Shown piece by piece: positions 21,901 to 36,123 of a DNA stretch of 64,000 nucleotides. Under the pieces are notes generated by a model. The model had not been told where the DNA came from, ran no database searches, and saw only the letters and a program-made list of their open reading frames with translations. The DNA is from Dirofilaria immitis (Eukaryota > Nematoda > Chromadorea > Rhabditida > Onchocercidae): the NCBI GenBank assembly GCA_024305405.1, contig JAKNDB010000087.1, positions 4,218,501 to 4,282,500 of the forward strand, written 5' to 3'. Every line of letters begins with the position of its first letter. Position 1 is the stretch's first letter. The position numbers and the translations under genes were made by a program.

Positions 21901-24900
21901 TGTTGCAGGTGTAGCAACAATCGGGTAAGTGAATGGGCGACGAAGCATTTGCATGAAAGCAGTGGAGGAGAAAGGATTCACTGTTGGAGTTAAATCCAAT
22001 TTGCCAAGATTTTTGGGCAGTATTGATGATTCCGTGAATGTAGTCAGATTTTCATGCTCTATTCCTGTGCTGTCTTTTGGTTTCCTGATCCTGGACATGC
22101 TTTATCATTTTCATTCTTCACACTTTTCTCATTTTTGTCACTGTTCGATCGCTCGGTCATTACAACTTTATCTTCAGCTTGAGAAGTTGTACTTAACATT
22201 GTCATTGTTGTTACTGTCCCAGTTCCAGATGCTTTCATGGACAAATCTAGAGGAGTTAATTCAAAATCACCTATCGAACCATCGTCACTTGAATCATGTG
22301 GACTGTACTTTTGTTCAATCGGCGATGGATCCGATGGTTGTTCACTAAAATGTATGTGAAACATAAATGTCTAAAAGTTGGAGCAATTTGGACAGACTTG
22401 AATTTTGGGTGAAATTGAAGTCAAAATCAGCTTAGGTTCAATTAATGTAATTTTGTTAAAATTAAATGACATTTTCATTTCCTTTCGAAAGTTAAAAACA
22501 AATTGCTCAAAAAGTCTAGATCAATAGCAAATTTAGATCAACTTTGATTGGTTTCCATTATTACGACATAAAACAATGAAATTGAGAATAATTAGAATAG
22601 GATAAAGACCTGCTTCCAGGAGAACTTTCACCATCAGAACCGTTGATAGTATGGTACTCATCCTTCCATGGAAATAGAGCACTTGCAATTGTAGGAACTG
22701 AAATTGGTATTGCTTGTGAATGTTGTTGTTGTTGTTGTTGTTGCTGCTGCTGCTGGGTAGACGCAATTTGTAATAGTCGAGACCAATAATGCGATGGTAC
22801 TGTGAGCAGTGAAGGCTGCGTTGCTGTTAAAATTCAATATTTAATCTTCGATTGATAAAATGAGAGCAGAGTAAAGTGAAGGATTTAAAACTTCTCAACA
22901 CTTTTTGTTCGCGAGGGAATTAGAGAATTAGGAGAAATTATTCTCCAGGTAGATCAAGTTTGCTATCGAAAAATCGAAATATTTCTGTAGAATATAAATG
23001 TTACGAAATGATCATCAAATTCTGTATTGTAGAGATACCTCGGTATAATCAACTGTCTCCCTTTATTCTATGTTAATGTGCTGCAAATTACGCTATGGAT
23101 TGATAAGTAGAAAGCAACATTCTTTTGTACTAAAAGAATGTTTGACGTATTAATAAATTTACCCTCTTTGCTCCACAAGTTAACATATTGTAAATTGTGT
23201 TGTGTTATATGCATACAGTAAACAAACTTCCATTTTATAAAAGTTCGGATCAATCAGAAGGATCAGTGTTGAAAACAGAACGATCGCAATGATCATTCCA
23301 TCGCTCAGAGAAACTCTCTCAAAGATGGTTCCAGGAGCAGTTCTTCAATTAAACAATAATGAAAAGAAAAGGAAGACCCAAGGATCAATCAACTAATAAT
23401 ATTTTCGGATAATTGTTGACTCTATTAGCTATTTTTGAGTAATTGTCTTATAACTTGTATGAAGAATAAATATTCCGTCATAAATAAACTTTTATCGCAT
23501 CTATTAATGTGTGCAAAACGAAATCGAAAAACTTCCACGACAGCTGCCCCTCTGCTTTATCACTGCTATGATAACGATTAGTATTAGAAAGTTTTAATAT
23601 TTCTTCCTTGATGTTCCAAATAAATTGTGAAAGGTTTCTGTGATAAGTATCGCTGAAATTGCGAATAGAATTAAAAATCAGGAGAGACAATAACTCCTTT
23701 GTGTTGAGTTTGACATGAATGGATATATATTGTACATGTATATTTACTGTATAATGAAAGATGTAAGCTAAAATTCTCCGCCTTTATCTTTGACCCACAA
23801 ACTAACAGAGGCCCTCTTATATTCATAGCTAGGACCACCACCTACGAAATAAGAGGTCCAAAACACCAAACTATTTGAGAGCAAGTACTTCGACGAGGTC
23901 GGTTGGATCCACCATTAATCGGACGTCCTTTTCTACTCTCGTTTTTTCTTGAGTTATGTTATCATCATTGAACTTGTCTTACTGCTATCATTGAAATTGT
24001 ATGATTGAATATAATCACTACGTTCGTTGATGCATTATGAAACTTATCGTATTATGGTTTAATTACCCAAGTTTGAGATTTGTGTCTTTGGATTTTGTCT
24101 TTGGCAACGATTGGAGATCAAGTGGAAATAAAGAACTTTCAACTCTGTGTGTCTTGTTGCGACTCAAAAGAAGAAGAATTCTTCACTACACTCGATATTT
24201 TGATATCTTTCTAGTTCAGGCCGTTATGTATTTTTTTCGAGAGAGAGCTATACCTATGAAAATTCACTGATTACATCAATAATAAATCAAGATTTAATAT
24301 TTGGACGCATGACGCATGATCGGAAAATGATCATTATATCGGGAAAAATATAAAATCGAAGAGAAACAAAGAGATTTGTAGCAAAGAGAAAAGAATCAAG
24401 CGAGAGAAATTGACGGAATGATGAAGGATGATGAAAAAGGAGATTACATTATTGTCAGATATTGAAAATGAAAAGTAACTGTTCATAATTTAGTGAACTT
24501 CTTTTCCTAATTATCCATACTTATGTCCAAAAACCTCTCCTCCAACTATTTCTTTTCTCTGTCTATTTCAGCAGTTGTTATTGCAAATGAAAAGTAGAGA
24601 AAAAATACGCAGAAATATTCTGAAATTCAGATCACATCAATCCCATAAGAAATTGAAGAGACATGCTTTTGAATTGCGTGAAGTCCAAAAGTATTAATAC
24701 TTGGCTGAAGGAACTTACCAATAGGCTTATAAAAGGCGCTAAGTGCAGTCATCTGTGGCTCGCATATGGACCTATGCCTAATAAGCGCTGATTGACTGGC
24801 TAATGAGGCACTACAGTACTGACATTGCCATCCTTCCTGAAAGCAAATATCGATTTTTAATATTCGATCTTTTTGAACTTCCTTTGGTTTCGGATTTTTA

Positions 24901-27900
24901 AAGCTTTTTGAAGAAGATCATTTTCTGACATTGCGGTATTTCTTCAGAAGCTTTGTAAAGAAACACATACGTTTTGCAAGAAATTTTTGTTTATAATTGA
25001 TAAAAGGAATGCGGAATTTTTGGAAATTTTAAAATAAAATTTTTAAGATTTGCGAGATTTGAAAAAAGCAAAAATTTCTATTTGTAATTTAATTAATGAA
25101 ATCCTTCAAAGGAATTTCGTTGTCGTACGAAAAGTTGGAGTTATAAGGATTTAAATTTTCTACTTCAAAAATTTATAGCATAGAAAATACGAAATGCAAA
25201 GATATTAAAACCAGTATTTTGCTTTCCTTTGCTTTAAACACAATCAAATTCAATTTTCTTCCAAATATTCATAAAATTCGTTGTATCATGTTTGTTATTT
25301 TAGTTAGTTTCTAATATTACCATTGCGATCATTTCAATTTCTCGTCAAAAGATGTTTAGTTTTCAGTACGCAAATGTTATAGTTGAAATTCAATAAACTG
25401 AAAGTTTTCAAGTATAAATTTGCAATTTGAAACAATCGAAATAATGATCTTATAATTTTAACCGTACTTACATGCAAATTACTCAGTATTTTTAAGATGA
25501 TTTTTAGAAAAATTGTGTCTGTCGAAGTTGAAAAATATTTCAATTTTTAAAACTTTGTCAACTTAGTATTTATAAATCTGAAGAATAATAAAGACTGACC
25601 AGATGAATTCTTTTGTGACGACAGAGATTGGAAAATTGGGTGTATGCTTTATCGCAAATGTGACACCGGAATGGTTTTGAACTGCAGTGAATATGACTGT
25701 GTTGCTTGAGACCGCTAAATGAAAATAGCTATGATTAAATGAAATGCAAAAATCAACAGATAGAATTATTTATAATAAAAGTTTTAAACTTTATCAATGA
25801 ATTCAAGAAAACAAAATCAGCCAAATCCAGTGTTGTTTAAAAGCAAAAATTTTCAAATTAGCCACACAAAATAAATTGTTCGACTAGCGGTGAAGGATGA
25901 AAGTCCTATATAATGGATATACTTCAATCTCGGAAAAAAATGCATTGTTAGTATGGATAAATAGATCGATCTTTTTAAAGACTGTCATCCGAGGTATTAA
26001 ATGGGTCGCTAAAGCAACTCTAAATGCTACAGTAATCATTATGTAACAATGTGGAAACATCTTGCATTGCGTAAACTGCTTAAAAAGCGAAGCATGATGT
26101 CAATGTAATATATATACTATATTATAATAAATCCTTGACATAACGATGCTATCCAAATGATGCAGTGATCATTTGGAGTTTTCAGAAATATTATTTATCG
26201 ATGGAATTTGAAATAATAGATTTGATGAATTAAACATGAAAATTTAGGAAGCTTTCTATCTTGAAATCTTCCTAGTACTTCATTTATTAATACGTGTATA
26301 AAATAGTAATATATACTATGATGTAGCAAGTGGCATCGTGCTGATAACTTGAGATAAGTTAATAAATTTAGTTATAGTTTTTTAAAAAAGTTCGTTTTTA
26401 GTTTGAATTCTTAAAAAAATTTAGAAATTTCTGAAGCGAAGGAAATATATAAACATTCAATAGCTTATTTGAAGCGAAAAAAAAATAGAAATTGGCGAAT
26501 GTATATGCAATCCAATAACTTTTTCTAGAGAACTTGAATACAAATTGCTTTCATTTGGTCACCTTGCGGACGAGAAGCTTTTGGGGCAAAGTTGACACTG
26601 ATAGGCTGCCGCTGCTTGATGATGTTGTGTAGATGACGACTGTTGTTGTTGATCACTGCAAAAATGACAATTTTCACTTTCATCCTTTTAAATTTCTTCA
26701 TCTTTACTATCTTTCTAAGGTGTACTCTCTCACTCACATATTTCTACATCATGAAATTTGAACATTGCCGTCGGCGGGTCGTATCACATTAGGATGGAGG
26801 ACAAGAGGCAAAGGGTAAAATTCGAGTTCAATCCCAAACAGGGGTAGTTCTTCGTTCATCCCTCGGGGAAAAAGTGGAAAAGTAAAGATCGAGTGTAAGA
26901 GAGTATACATGGCGTAATATGGGTCATTAGGACAATCATCGAAAGTGAAAATTATTGCCCTTATGTTACTCCTATTACTTTTTCTTCGATTGCTACTACA
27001 AAATGATCGACGGTTGCTACTCCGCATATCTTCCTTTTCACTGTCTGCAAATCCACAAACCTTCCTTTTCAATGTTGTGCTCCGAAGTATTACCAGTTTG
27101 CAAGGATGGGACAGAGGAGAAATTGATAGAATACTCGATAAAAGCGATGAGATTTTAAATAGTTGTTCATGCGGGAATCACTAAGAAGTACTATAAAACT
27201 ATAATGTGATATCAATAAGTTCTTTCATGTTACTCGGCTTTTCCAGTTGATCAAAAATAATCGTTCAATCTAAGGCATCCAAAAACAATTATTATATCAA
27301 AGTGAATAAACAATAAAGTTTTGATTTTTAACAAAAAGTTCTGTGACTCATTATTTCAATTACTCAATTTAAGGAGTCCCATTTCCTGCTTTCCAAAAAT
27401 TTATGAAATTCAAAATGTTTAGCCAAAAGAAATTGTAGATTTAATTTCATATTCTTAATAAATTATTCAAATTTGTCCTTAAAAAAGATATTTTCCTTTG
27501 ATAATCAAAATTCTTCTACACAAAGTTATCTTAATAGTGAATGCATACGAATCATTAAGTTCTCTAAAAAAATAAGGGAACCAAGAGCAGAATATTTCGA
27601 AAGTAAAAATTTAATTAGAAAAGTCAAAATTTTAGGAATCGTCACCTCTTTTCAAAAAGAAATAGAAATATCATTTCTCCCTGTAATATCCTCTCGTTTT
27701 CATCTTTTACGATATATTTTTCATTTTTTTCATTGTGCATAGTGATTGCTCCCATCACCTAATTTTCTTATCAGTTTAAAAAATTTTCTTTCTGCTTCCG
27801 GTTCACTTGAACTTCGCAATTTCAAAATGATACCATAGATCAAAAAAATAGACTTTTTTAAGAGAAAATTTTTGAAAAAAGATGCATTTCTTTGCTCCGG

Positions 27901-30900
27901 ATAAACGGAATGTAGTATTATAATATTAAAATGAGACACTATTTTAATTGAATGGTCATTTCTTCCTAAAAAAAAATTTTAAAAATTTCTCACAAAAACA
28001 AATTTAAAGAATTGGCACAACAATGCGTAATTTCTCGTGTTCTAGTACACTGAAAAAATAAATTTCGACCGTTTTTAAGCTAGTTAAAATCTCAATATAA
28101 AATTGATAATCAAATTTTAATTAATACTACATGTTATCTTATTACTTATAATCATCAAATCAAAGGTATGATTTGGCATCAGAGAAGCCACATTCGATGT
28201 TGGTAAGGGAAGACAACAAACTGAAATGAAAAATTTATTCTTGACTCATTTTCTAATCATTTCGTTGATTAAATAGAATTCATCTAATTATCTTTAAAAG
28301 CTACACTTCCTACCATACGCCGATTTTCTTAGATTCTGCAAGCTTCTAATATTAAGCTCTTCGTTTTTCTAGGTATCGGAGAATCCTTCAAAACGGAAAG
28401 AATGGTGGTGAATGAATAGGTACAAACGAAACAAGCTTACCTTTCTGGATATTGCTGTTGTTGTCGTAATTGTTGTTTAGCAGTGCTGGTGATGGTGATA
28501 TTATCAGCACTACTAGAAGTAGTTACAGTAGTACGTATTATAGCTATTTTTTCTGTTGTTCTGGATGTATTCGACAATGATGATGATGATGGGGATGGTG
28601 CTAGCGAAAGTGATGAGAAAATAGACTTCCGTGAACTATACGTGTAATCCTTGGCCAACATGTCTTCATCATCGTCTCCATCATTATCACTACTATTACC
28701 ATGCAAGTGTTGTTTAATCTCGATCTGCTGATCTGCTATCAAACGTTCGTTGACTTGAATTTCACGAGACGTTTGCAAGCATATCTGCAAATAATTAGCA
28801 AATTTTTAAAAGCAATCTTTTTATATTATATTACATTAAGACTAAAAAATAATAAAATGACTAATAATAATAAAACGCTAAATAAAGTTATAATCCACCG
28901 TAATGAACTTTTTAAGTTATCAGATAAATGGATTTAAAAGTTATCAAAAAGAAAAAAATAAGGAAAGAATCAGAGATATTAATCCAAGTAAACAAGCAGC
29001 GAGTCGACTTTTAAATATATATAAATAAAAAGAAATCTTAACAATGACAGAAGACGCAGGAACGTTTATTTCTAATTTAAACTGAAACAGTTACTCCTAA
29101 TTATTATTTTAAAACAAATTATCTCAAGAGATGTCTGAAAAATAAGCTCTGATCATTTACTTTTGATCTTCGCTTTCCCTTTGCATAGTGAGCAAGAGTT
29201 CATATTCGGCGGCTCTTTGGCTTATCGTACTTTTTTAATATAAGATTTCTTAAATTAATTAACTGATTAGCCTATAGCCGTGAGAGAAATGAGTTAAAAA
29301 AATGAAGTGAATGAGAAAACTCCCTTGGAGAATTTCTGAAGAAATGAAAGGAAAGAATGAAGATCCTTTGGAAGAATTCTATTACGGTGTATAGAAAGAA
29401 GGTAGCTAATAACGATGATTGGTACTTCTTTTCGGGATCTCACCTCGTGGAACAATTAATTACATTGTTTGCAATGAAGCGGAAGACATATGTTGCTGTT
29501 TGCTCGTTAAGAAAAGGAGAAGGAGAGTGATTGTTTGGGATGCATGCATAAGGACAGGAAGTAGGTTTCCTTTCCTCTGCAAGAGTAGGCTTTCTGGAAG
29601 GTCACCGCAGGACAGGTGCTTTTCGGGTTCGGTGTACATGTTTCCTTTACTCATTTAAGAACTGTTGGATTCTGAGATGCAGATGATTGCTCACCTGGGA
29701 ATCCAAGCAAGCTGCTCCCTGCGTCCTCCAATTCCCTTATCTTTTGAATAGACCCATTTTAATGTCTCATATTGACATTTTGTTAATGGAGCAACATGCT
29801 TGTCTGTATTTATATGTATGCATAAAAGATTATAGAAACATGTGCATAAAACATATCTACAAGTAAGTAAGTAAGCGAGTACTTCTTGTTACATTAAGGT
29901 AAAACATGAACCACAAATAGGTTTCGATCAAGATTGACTATCAGATTGGGCTAGATAAATCAGATGACTCAATCAAAAGAATTGGAATGGATGGATTATC
30001 AAGTCATTAATAATGTCTTTCAAAATTTTCATCAATTTCTTCAATAGGATTTCATTAAGAAATGGTCGGTTTCTTAAGTTTTTGGATTTTCCAATCATTG
30101 TAGTCAAAAATGATATATTATATTTTTTGCTGATGTACCCTACACATCTCTTCCGATCATCGTTTTCATTACTGGTTTTACGCAACTTGCTCCTTTTTTT
30201 TTCTGTTATTCCTCCTGCATAATCAATCAGTAGATCAATGCACTGAAATCAGTAAATGATCTGAGATATGCAAGAGAAATAGTATCATAGGCTTGACAAA
30301 AGATGAAATTACTTCAGTGGAATTATTTATAAATGGAATAAAAAGCCATAGACAGTTAATTTTTTTATCGTTACTATATTAAATTACAATGTTATAAAAA
30401 ACGATTTATGTAACTTCATTAAAAATGTCTTATTCTTGTATCATTAATTATGATATTGCAAACACTTTATCCACACTGTCTGGAAGCAGCAGGATGATAC
30501 TTAGGTTATCATCAAGATCGGTCTTTCAATTACTATTCTTCCGATGCTATCAGTTATACAAAAAACTAGGAACAAAATTTTTAATCCATATTTTTCTAGA
30601 GGATTCACAAAAAAAAATACTAATTTGATTAAAATTCTATGATTTTTATTATCCACTTATTCGACATTGCCACTATCTTCACTGATCCCGCGGTATTTTG
30701 GCGTTTCGGAAGATTATTTTTCATTTTTGTTTAATGGAATACTTGTTGATAGGATCTTATATTGTTATTATAAATAAACATTTTAAAGCTCATAAAAATT
30801 GGAACGAATTTGCAAAAAATCAAATTTCAAAAAAACAAAACTAGTTAGTTTTGATGAAAGAATTTAATTCCCGAAATATCTACTTTTTCCTTTTTATTTG

Positions 30901-33900
30901 ATTTTGCTCATTACTTCAGCAAATGTATTAATTGTTTAAATGAGCAGAGCCAGAAAAATGCATTTTTTGTAAATAAAAAAGCGTTTTTTGAAAATATTTT
31001 TATGATAAATTTAAAAGGCGATATCAATAGTATCTTACTTTTTGTTGAACAGATCGTACCAGTATATTGAAATTGCTTTCAGAATTTGATAATGGACGAA
31101 TCAAATTGAGTAAGAGCAATGCGTTAGCATCATTTTCTCCTCCCTGAAGCAATTGGTTTTTGTCAAATTGATTTCAAGACAAAAATTTTTAACATGAAAT
31201 TTGGGAGAATGTGATTTCTCATGTTGCAATACCATTGGATTAAGCAAAAATTTATTTAGAAATCCTAATTTTTCGGCAAAAATTTTTAGCACAGGTAATT
31301 TCTGGAAAAAAATTATTGAGTTAGCTTAGGAGTATTGTTTCCATATAATTTTAGTTGCTTAAATGTGATAAAGTTTTGCTTCTTCTTTTTATTGACTATG
31401 ATAAGCTATGAATATCAGCAACTTCATATTTTATTTGTTCTTTCTTATGATAAAATATTATTGTTTATCTATGTATTTTTAAAAACAGAGCTGCATAGCA
31501 AAACGTTCTTACCGAATTCGAATGTCTCATTCGAGTTTTTAATCCTATATAGCGGTCTGAGTAAAATATTGTAACCTCAGCCTATTAGAAAGAAAATCTG
31601 TCAAGAGCGGACGGATGATAGGATCATTCATTATATAAGTAACAATTTATCGGCTAAACTTACTAAAAATATATTTAATAAATTCGTATTTGTCATACAA
31701 TTGTAGTTTCAAGAGAGATTTGAGCAACATAATGCATAGCCATTTAAAGCAATAATCTCTTGTTAGTGCATTGGGATGTAAACCGTAAAATGGCTATCAT
31801 TAGTTTGCGAACTTTCAAGACTTCATTTATTCGCTAGCGATTAAGTTCAATAATAGCTAACGCGAATATTATGTAATATAAATGGATTAGAAGATTTGCA
31901 AAATGAATTGAGACGACGATATTACAGAAATCAAAGTATCACCAGTAGCACTGATGGATAGGTAGATAGTGCTGAAGATGACAGTAATATATTGAAGATA
32001 AAAGCGACAGTTCTAATATTGGTCATTATAATTATGATGAAGATAATGGTATAATGATAACAGCAAAATGATGATTATGTTGGACGGTAACAGCGTTTGG
32101 TGCAGTGCTGATGAAATAATTACCCTTAATTGCTTTTTTATAATTGTTTCAGTTCATAGTTAAATTCAATATTTTATGTCTATTCTGCGCTTATCTCCAA
32201 GGTAGCTGCTATATTATTGAATTAGGCCCGTCCCATGTTCTGCTGTCAGCCTTTCGAAGCACTGCTTAATATATTACATCTCCAGGCCCTTTTACCTAAA
32301 ACATATTATTCGCAATAGATTTCTAGAAGCTTTAGCAACCTGACAATAGCTGCATAGAGCAATATGTAAAGTGGACTCTTGAAGGAAAATATTGAAAAGA
32401 ATCAAGATTTGCTTAGAACGATATCGAAAAAGAGCAGCAATGACGGAGCCTTCCTTTGGAGGTATCCTGTCACGCTCTACCTCTTCTGTCCCCCTTCTTC
32501 TCCCTATTCTTCTTACTGCCATCTTATTATAAAATTCGCTGGATAAAGAGTTAGTCCTTCCTGCCTTTAGTAGCTTATGACAACTCTTCGATATTTCCAT
32601 TCCTTCCCCGTTATCAAATGTAGCTACCGTATCCACATGCATCTATCTCCTTATCATCAGCATCGATACTTAAAAACGAATAAACAGCAATTATGCGTCA
32701 AGCTATCATTAGAGAATTTGCAGTGAATGTTCGCAATTTTTATGACAAATCTTATTTTTAATTTGAAAATTAACAACTAATAAAGCCCAGAAGAGATAAA
32801 TACTACCGTAGATTACCATGGCCACTTAAATTGAATATGTACCAAATAATTATGTAATAGTTTAATGAATTATTAGATGTTGTTAAGGTGGATAACTTGA
32901 TAGTTTAATCATTTTTAACTGATAATCTTTTGTTTTTTCAGATTTTTTCCTCTAATTTTCTGTAAAAGTTTAAAGAAACAAAAGAAGCTTATTGAGAATT
33001 ATTCTGTACACAGTCTATAAAATAATTCATTTTTAGATCGCAGCTAAGTCATCACATCAAATGCCAAATATGCAATTAATGAATGGCTGATTGATTTGCA
33101 AACGAGCCATAATGGCAGTTTAGAATGCAAGCAGATTATATCTCAGCTTCCCATGTAATATATCAATTATTGAGTTGAAATATATCGAGAATATCTCTAC
33201 CGAGAAGGAGAAGCTAAAACGCAATGTGCAAAATTGCATGATATTTGCAAGTTTTTAAGAGATTTCACATGTACAATAGATAAGAAAGGTAGAAGAGAGT
33301 GCAATATAATATCCGCAAGCTTTTTTCGAAAGAGTTATGCAAAAAAGTGCATGCTATATTTTTTTAAATCAAGACTATTCTGCAAATTTGCAAATTTAAA
33401 TATCCAAAAACTTCTTTGGATTCCTGATTAAAATATATCTATTTTTTTCTAGCTCTTTGAAAACCATTTCTTTGATATCTTCGTGTTATAGATTACTGAA
33501 AATATAGCATGTATTTTTCTTTTCAATAATAAGAATTTAGAACATAAATGAAATCTCAATAGCAGTAAGCAAATTAAGAGACTCGATTTATTGAAAATTA
33601 AATTTATAGATAATAGGAAGAGTACTATAGAAATGAGTATAAGTTTTTAATAATTTAAAGTATATAAATCTTAGATTCGGTGGAATTTCATAAGCTAAGA
33701 GCTCTTACAGCGGAAATTCCAGCAAGATAATAGCCAGGTATTTGTCAGAGATAGAAAGTTTTGTTATTTGAAAGATTCCCAGAACATAATTAATGAGCTA
33801 TGACTATTTTACTATCTTTTCCATAATACATGAACATTTCGGCCATAAAGCAATTGAGGATAAAGCTGAATGAAAATAAACGGATTTCACCGTATCCACA

Positions 33901-35822
33901 ACCGCTACTATCAAATATGTGAAAGGAAAAAGAAAATGATGATTGTTGCGCTCATTCATTCTTTCATTTCTGATAGCAAATAGATATTCGATTTGTTTAT
34001 GATGAAGTCCGAGTGGTACAGGAAAAGTATCGTTCTTACGGGTGGTCTTTTCAGTAAGCAATATTATAATTTATGCATGTTAATATATCATAACAATAGT
34101 AAAATATCGGTTCATTCCCAAATGAGGAACACAGAGGAGAAAGAGGAAAAGGAAGAGGAGGAGAAGAAAGCTGTAAATGTTCCTTCCTATCCTACCCTTC
34201 GAAGCACCTCGGAATGCGGAACGAAATCCAAAAACGGTGAGGGTGGCGAACAGCTGCTACATTACGCATTCCATTACTACTTATGAGACATTTTTATATT
34301 TCTATAGACACTTCTGAACTTCAGAAAGAATGAAATTTGCATATTCTATTTGTGATCATCATTGGAAGTAACTGAGAAGGATGGCTAACATTTTATAATT
34401 AATTTAAAAAAGATGGGATCAAATTGATATAAGAAAAGGAAGATCAATATTAACATCAAGTAGATCAATTAGATATATCTTTAAATTATAAGTCAGAATA
34501 CTATATAAATTCTCTAACAATTTGAAATTTAGTAAAATCTAGGTTGAAACTTGAGCTGAACTATTCGTAAATTTCTGACATAGTGTCATATAATATCAAT
34601 AACCATAATAAATTCTGTAGTATTTTTGCCAAGCAAAATATATTTCTATTTGTTGATGCAACTGGAAGTGTCATTTATAATAGATGTATATTACAGTTTT
34701 ATCTAAAACTAGTTCCAAGATCCAAAATAAGAGAGCGATGATTAATTATTGAGAATATTAGTAAGAATTGTTCAATTTAAATATAAAACAATTAAAATTA
34801 TTTAAGCATAGAACATAACCTTGTCAAGGACACCAATTAATAAACCAGGCTCAAGTTTTCCTCTTGTCCACAGTGAACTCGTGTGGTCATCGTTCTGACG
34901 AACTTCTACTAAGCGCAAAAATTCGCATCCAAACTCATTTCTCGATACTTCCTGCAGAGAGAATTTATGAGCGACAAAAAAAATTGAAAAAATTTTTCGA
35001 CATTCCTGGAAAAAACCAGAAAATATTAGTTGCATTACTTTCGATTTTTAAATCTAGAAACACAAAATATTTGACACCAACACTACAGAATCTATAAAAT
35101 TGTTTGATTCCCATGATTGCGAAATCGGAATTTTTCCATGATTGCGAAATTGGATTTCGTATATCAAAATTCTGTAAAGCATATAACAAAGATGATCATC
35201 ATTGTAGAATTAAGAACTGAGCTTCTTTAAAGTTCAGTAAATTGAAGAATCAGAAAACAATAAAAGGTTAACAAATTTGATATACTAAAAAGGCTCGGGA
35301 TAATATTAAAATATAGCTATATTAAGAACACTGAACTGATTCATGATATTACTGATTTTAATTCGTAGATTGCAATGGTTTTGAAAAGTTCAAGGGTCAG
35401 GCTCTGGAGAAAAGATAAGAATCGAAGTATGCGGAAGTAAAAACAGCATTTGCTAAAATTTCTTGAAAAAAATTTGTGACCAAAACTTTCATTTCAGAAA
35501 AAATTTTAACTATTAAGGATATGTGACCTGTCAAGGTGACATTAATTTTAACTTTTAGATTTTCGGTATTTATTCACCTTTAACATCGTAAGTCAACATC
35601 ATTTACGGTATACTGTAAGTGAAATTATGGCTATATCGCACTGCAGAGGAGCGAGAAATAGATAGGTAAGGATGAGACGTGGAAGAAGGATCGCAACTAG
35701 CTAGTGATGGGACAGCTGAGTGAGTGGAGTAGATTGAGTGACACTCGTCTCATCCGTCCAGGTTGACAGGCAGTAGAAGGATGCGGAGGCGGAAGAGAGG
35801 AGCAATTGGACTGCCTACTCAT
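18969..35822 (-). CDS. egl-43: EGL-43/MECOM (PRDM3/16)-type zinc-finger factor
   Basis: This is a nuclear transcription factor of the EVI1/PRDM16 family; in C. elegans EGL-43 acts in neuron migration and anchor-cell fate. Exons 5' to 3': 35745-35822 (tentative, [10 protein letters not shown]...), 34820-34951, 31039-31143, 28441-28784, 26563-26655, 25600-25714, 24719-24836, 22610-22823, 21727-22344, 19698-19783, 18969-19191. The PR domain is diverged ([11 protein letters not shown], then [20 protein letters not shown]). Finger cluster 1: [51 protein letters not shown] (ends in Cys). Then comes a polyQ tract (about 10 Q), the CtBP-binding motif PLDLS (22239-22253), and cluster 2: [51 protein letters not shown]. 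Every junction is in phase. One base is missing in a T-run at 22075-22078. An extra PR-domain exon could hide in the 3.7-kb intron. Confidence 0.87.
20016..20039. repeat. (AT)n microsatellite
   Basis: This is a pure AT dinucleotide run inside the egl-43 intron upstream (in gene order) of the exon at 19698-19783. A shorter TATATA cluster follows. Confidence 0.8.
35109..35158. repeat. Two 25-bp tandem copies
   Basis: CCATGATTGCGAAATCGGA and CCATGATTGCGAAATTGGA begin 25 bp apart, at 35111 and 35136. They lie in the presumed first intron of egl-43. One base differs within the core, so the duplication is fairly recent. Confidence 0.7.
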
Positions 35823-35960
35823 ATCATCATCTGCCAACTCCGCCTGCGGATAGATGTTGTCATCATCGGTGAAGGCCTATGCGGCTGCTTCTTCCTCACC
35901 TTCCACCGTCATCCTCTGCTTCCTTGCGGCAATCAGCGCATCCGGTAGGTTACTTACTTC
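35640..35960. other. GC-richer island at presumed egl-43 5' end
   Basis: This stretch is clearly richer in G+C than its surroundings and has open frames on both strands. On the minus strand, ATG at 35822 opens [20 protein letters not shown] and reaches a GTGTCA donor at 35744 in phase 0, which fits the PR-domain exon. On the plus strand a frame with a signal-peptide-like run (VILCFLAAISAS) ends at a GTAGGT donor, but I find no downstream plus-strand exon. I favour an egl-43 first exon or promoter region. Confidence 0.35.
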
Positions 35961-36020
35961 TCCATCATTTCCTCATTTCCTTTCCTTCCTTCTTTTCTTC
36001 TCATCTATCTATCTATCACT

Positions 36021-36058
36021 TTGTATGTGTATGTGTATTTATGTGTGTTTGTGTGTGT

Positions 36059-36122
<64 letters not shown>
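36021..36122. repeat. Long (GT)n microsatellite
   Basis: This is a GT-rich tract with interruptions (GTAT, GTTT), ending in an uninterrupted TG run of about 28 repeats (36064-36120). TCTATC repeats flank it on the left. It lies just upstream of the likely 5' end of the minus-strand egl-43. Open frames through it (poly Cys-Val) are artefacts. Confidence 0.9.

Positions 36123-36123
<1 letters not shown>

Noticed and set aside
22533..22766. Minus-strand frame with poly-Asn ([11 protein letters not shown])
   Set aside because: Wrong frame of the egl-43 exon. The frame giving poly-Gln matches both neighbouring exon phases.
26749..27072. 107-codon minus-strand frame in an egl-43 intron
   Set aside because: No splice partner in phase: a stop precedes the nearest donor. 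Exons 28441-28784 and 26563-26655 join directly.
28140..28240. Possible small egl-43 exon after a TTTCAG acceptor
   Set aside because: No donor in frame, and the flanking exons already connect in phase 2.
32292..32642. 116-codon minus-strand frame in an egl-43 intron
   Set aside because: There is no PR-domain similarity, and neighbouring exons are already in phase. It could be an unrecognised alternative exon but is unsupported.
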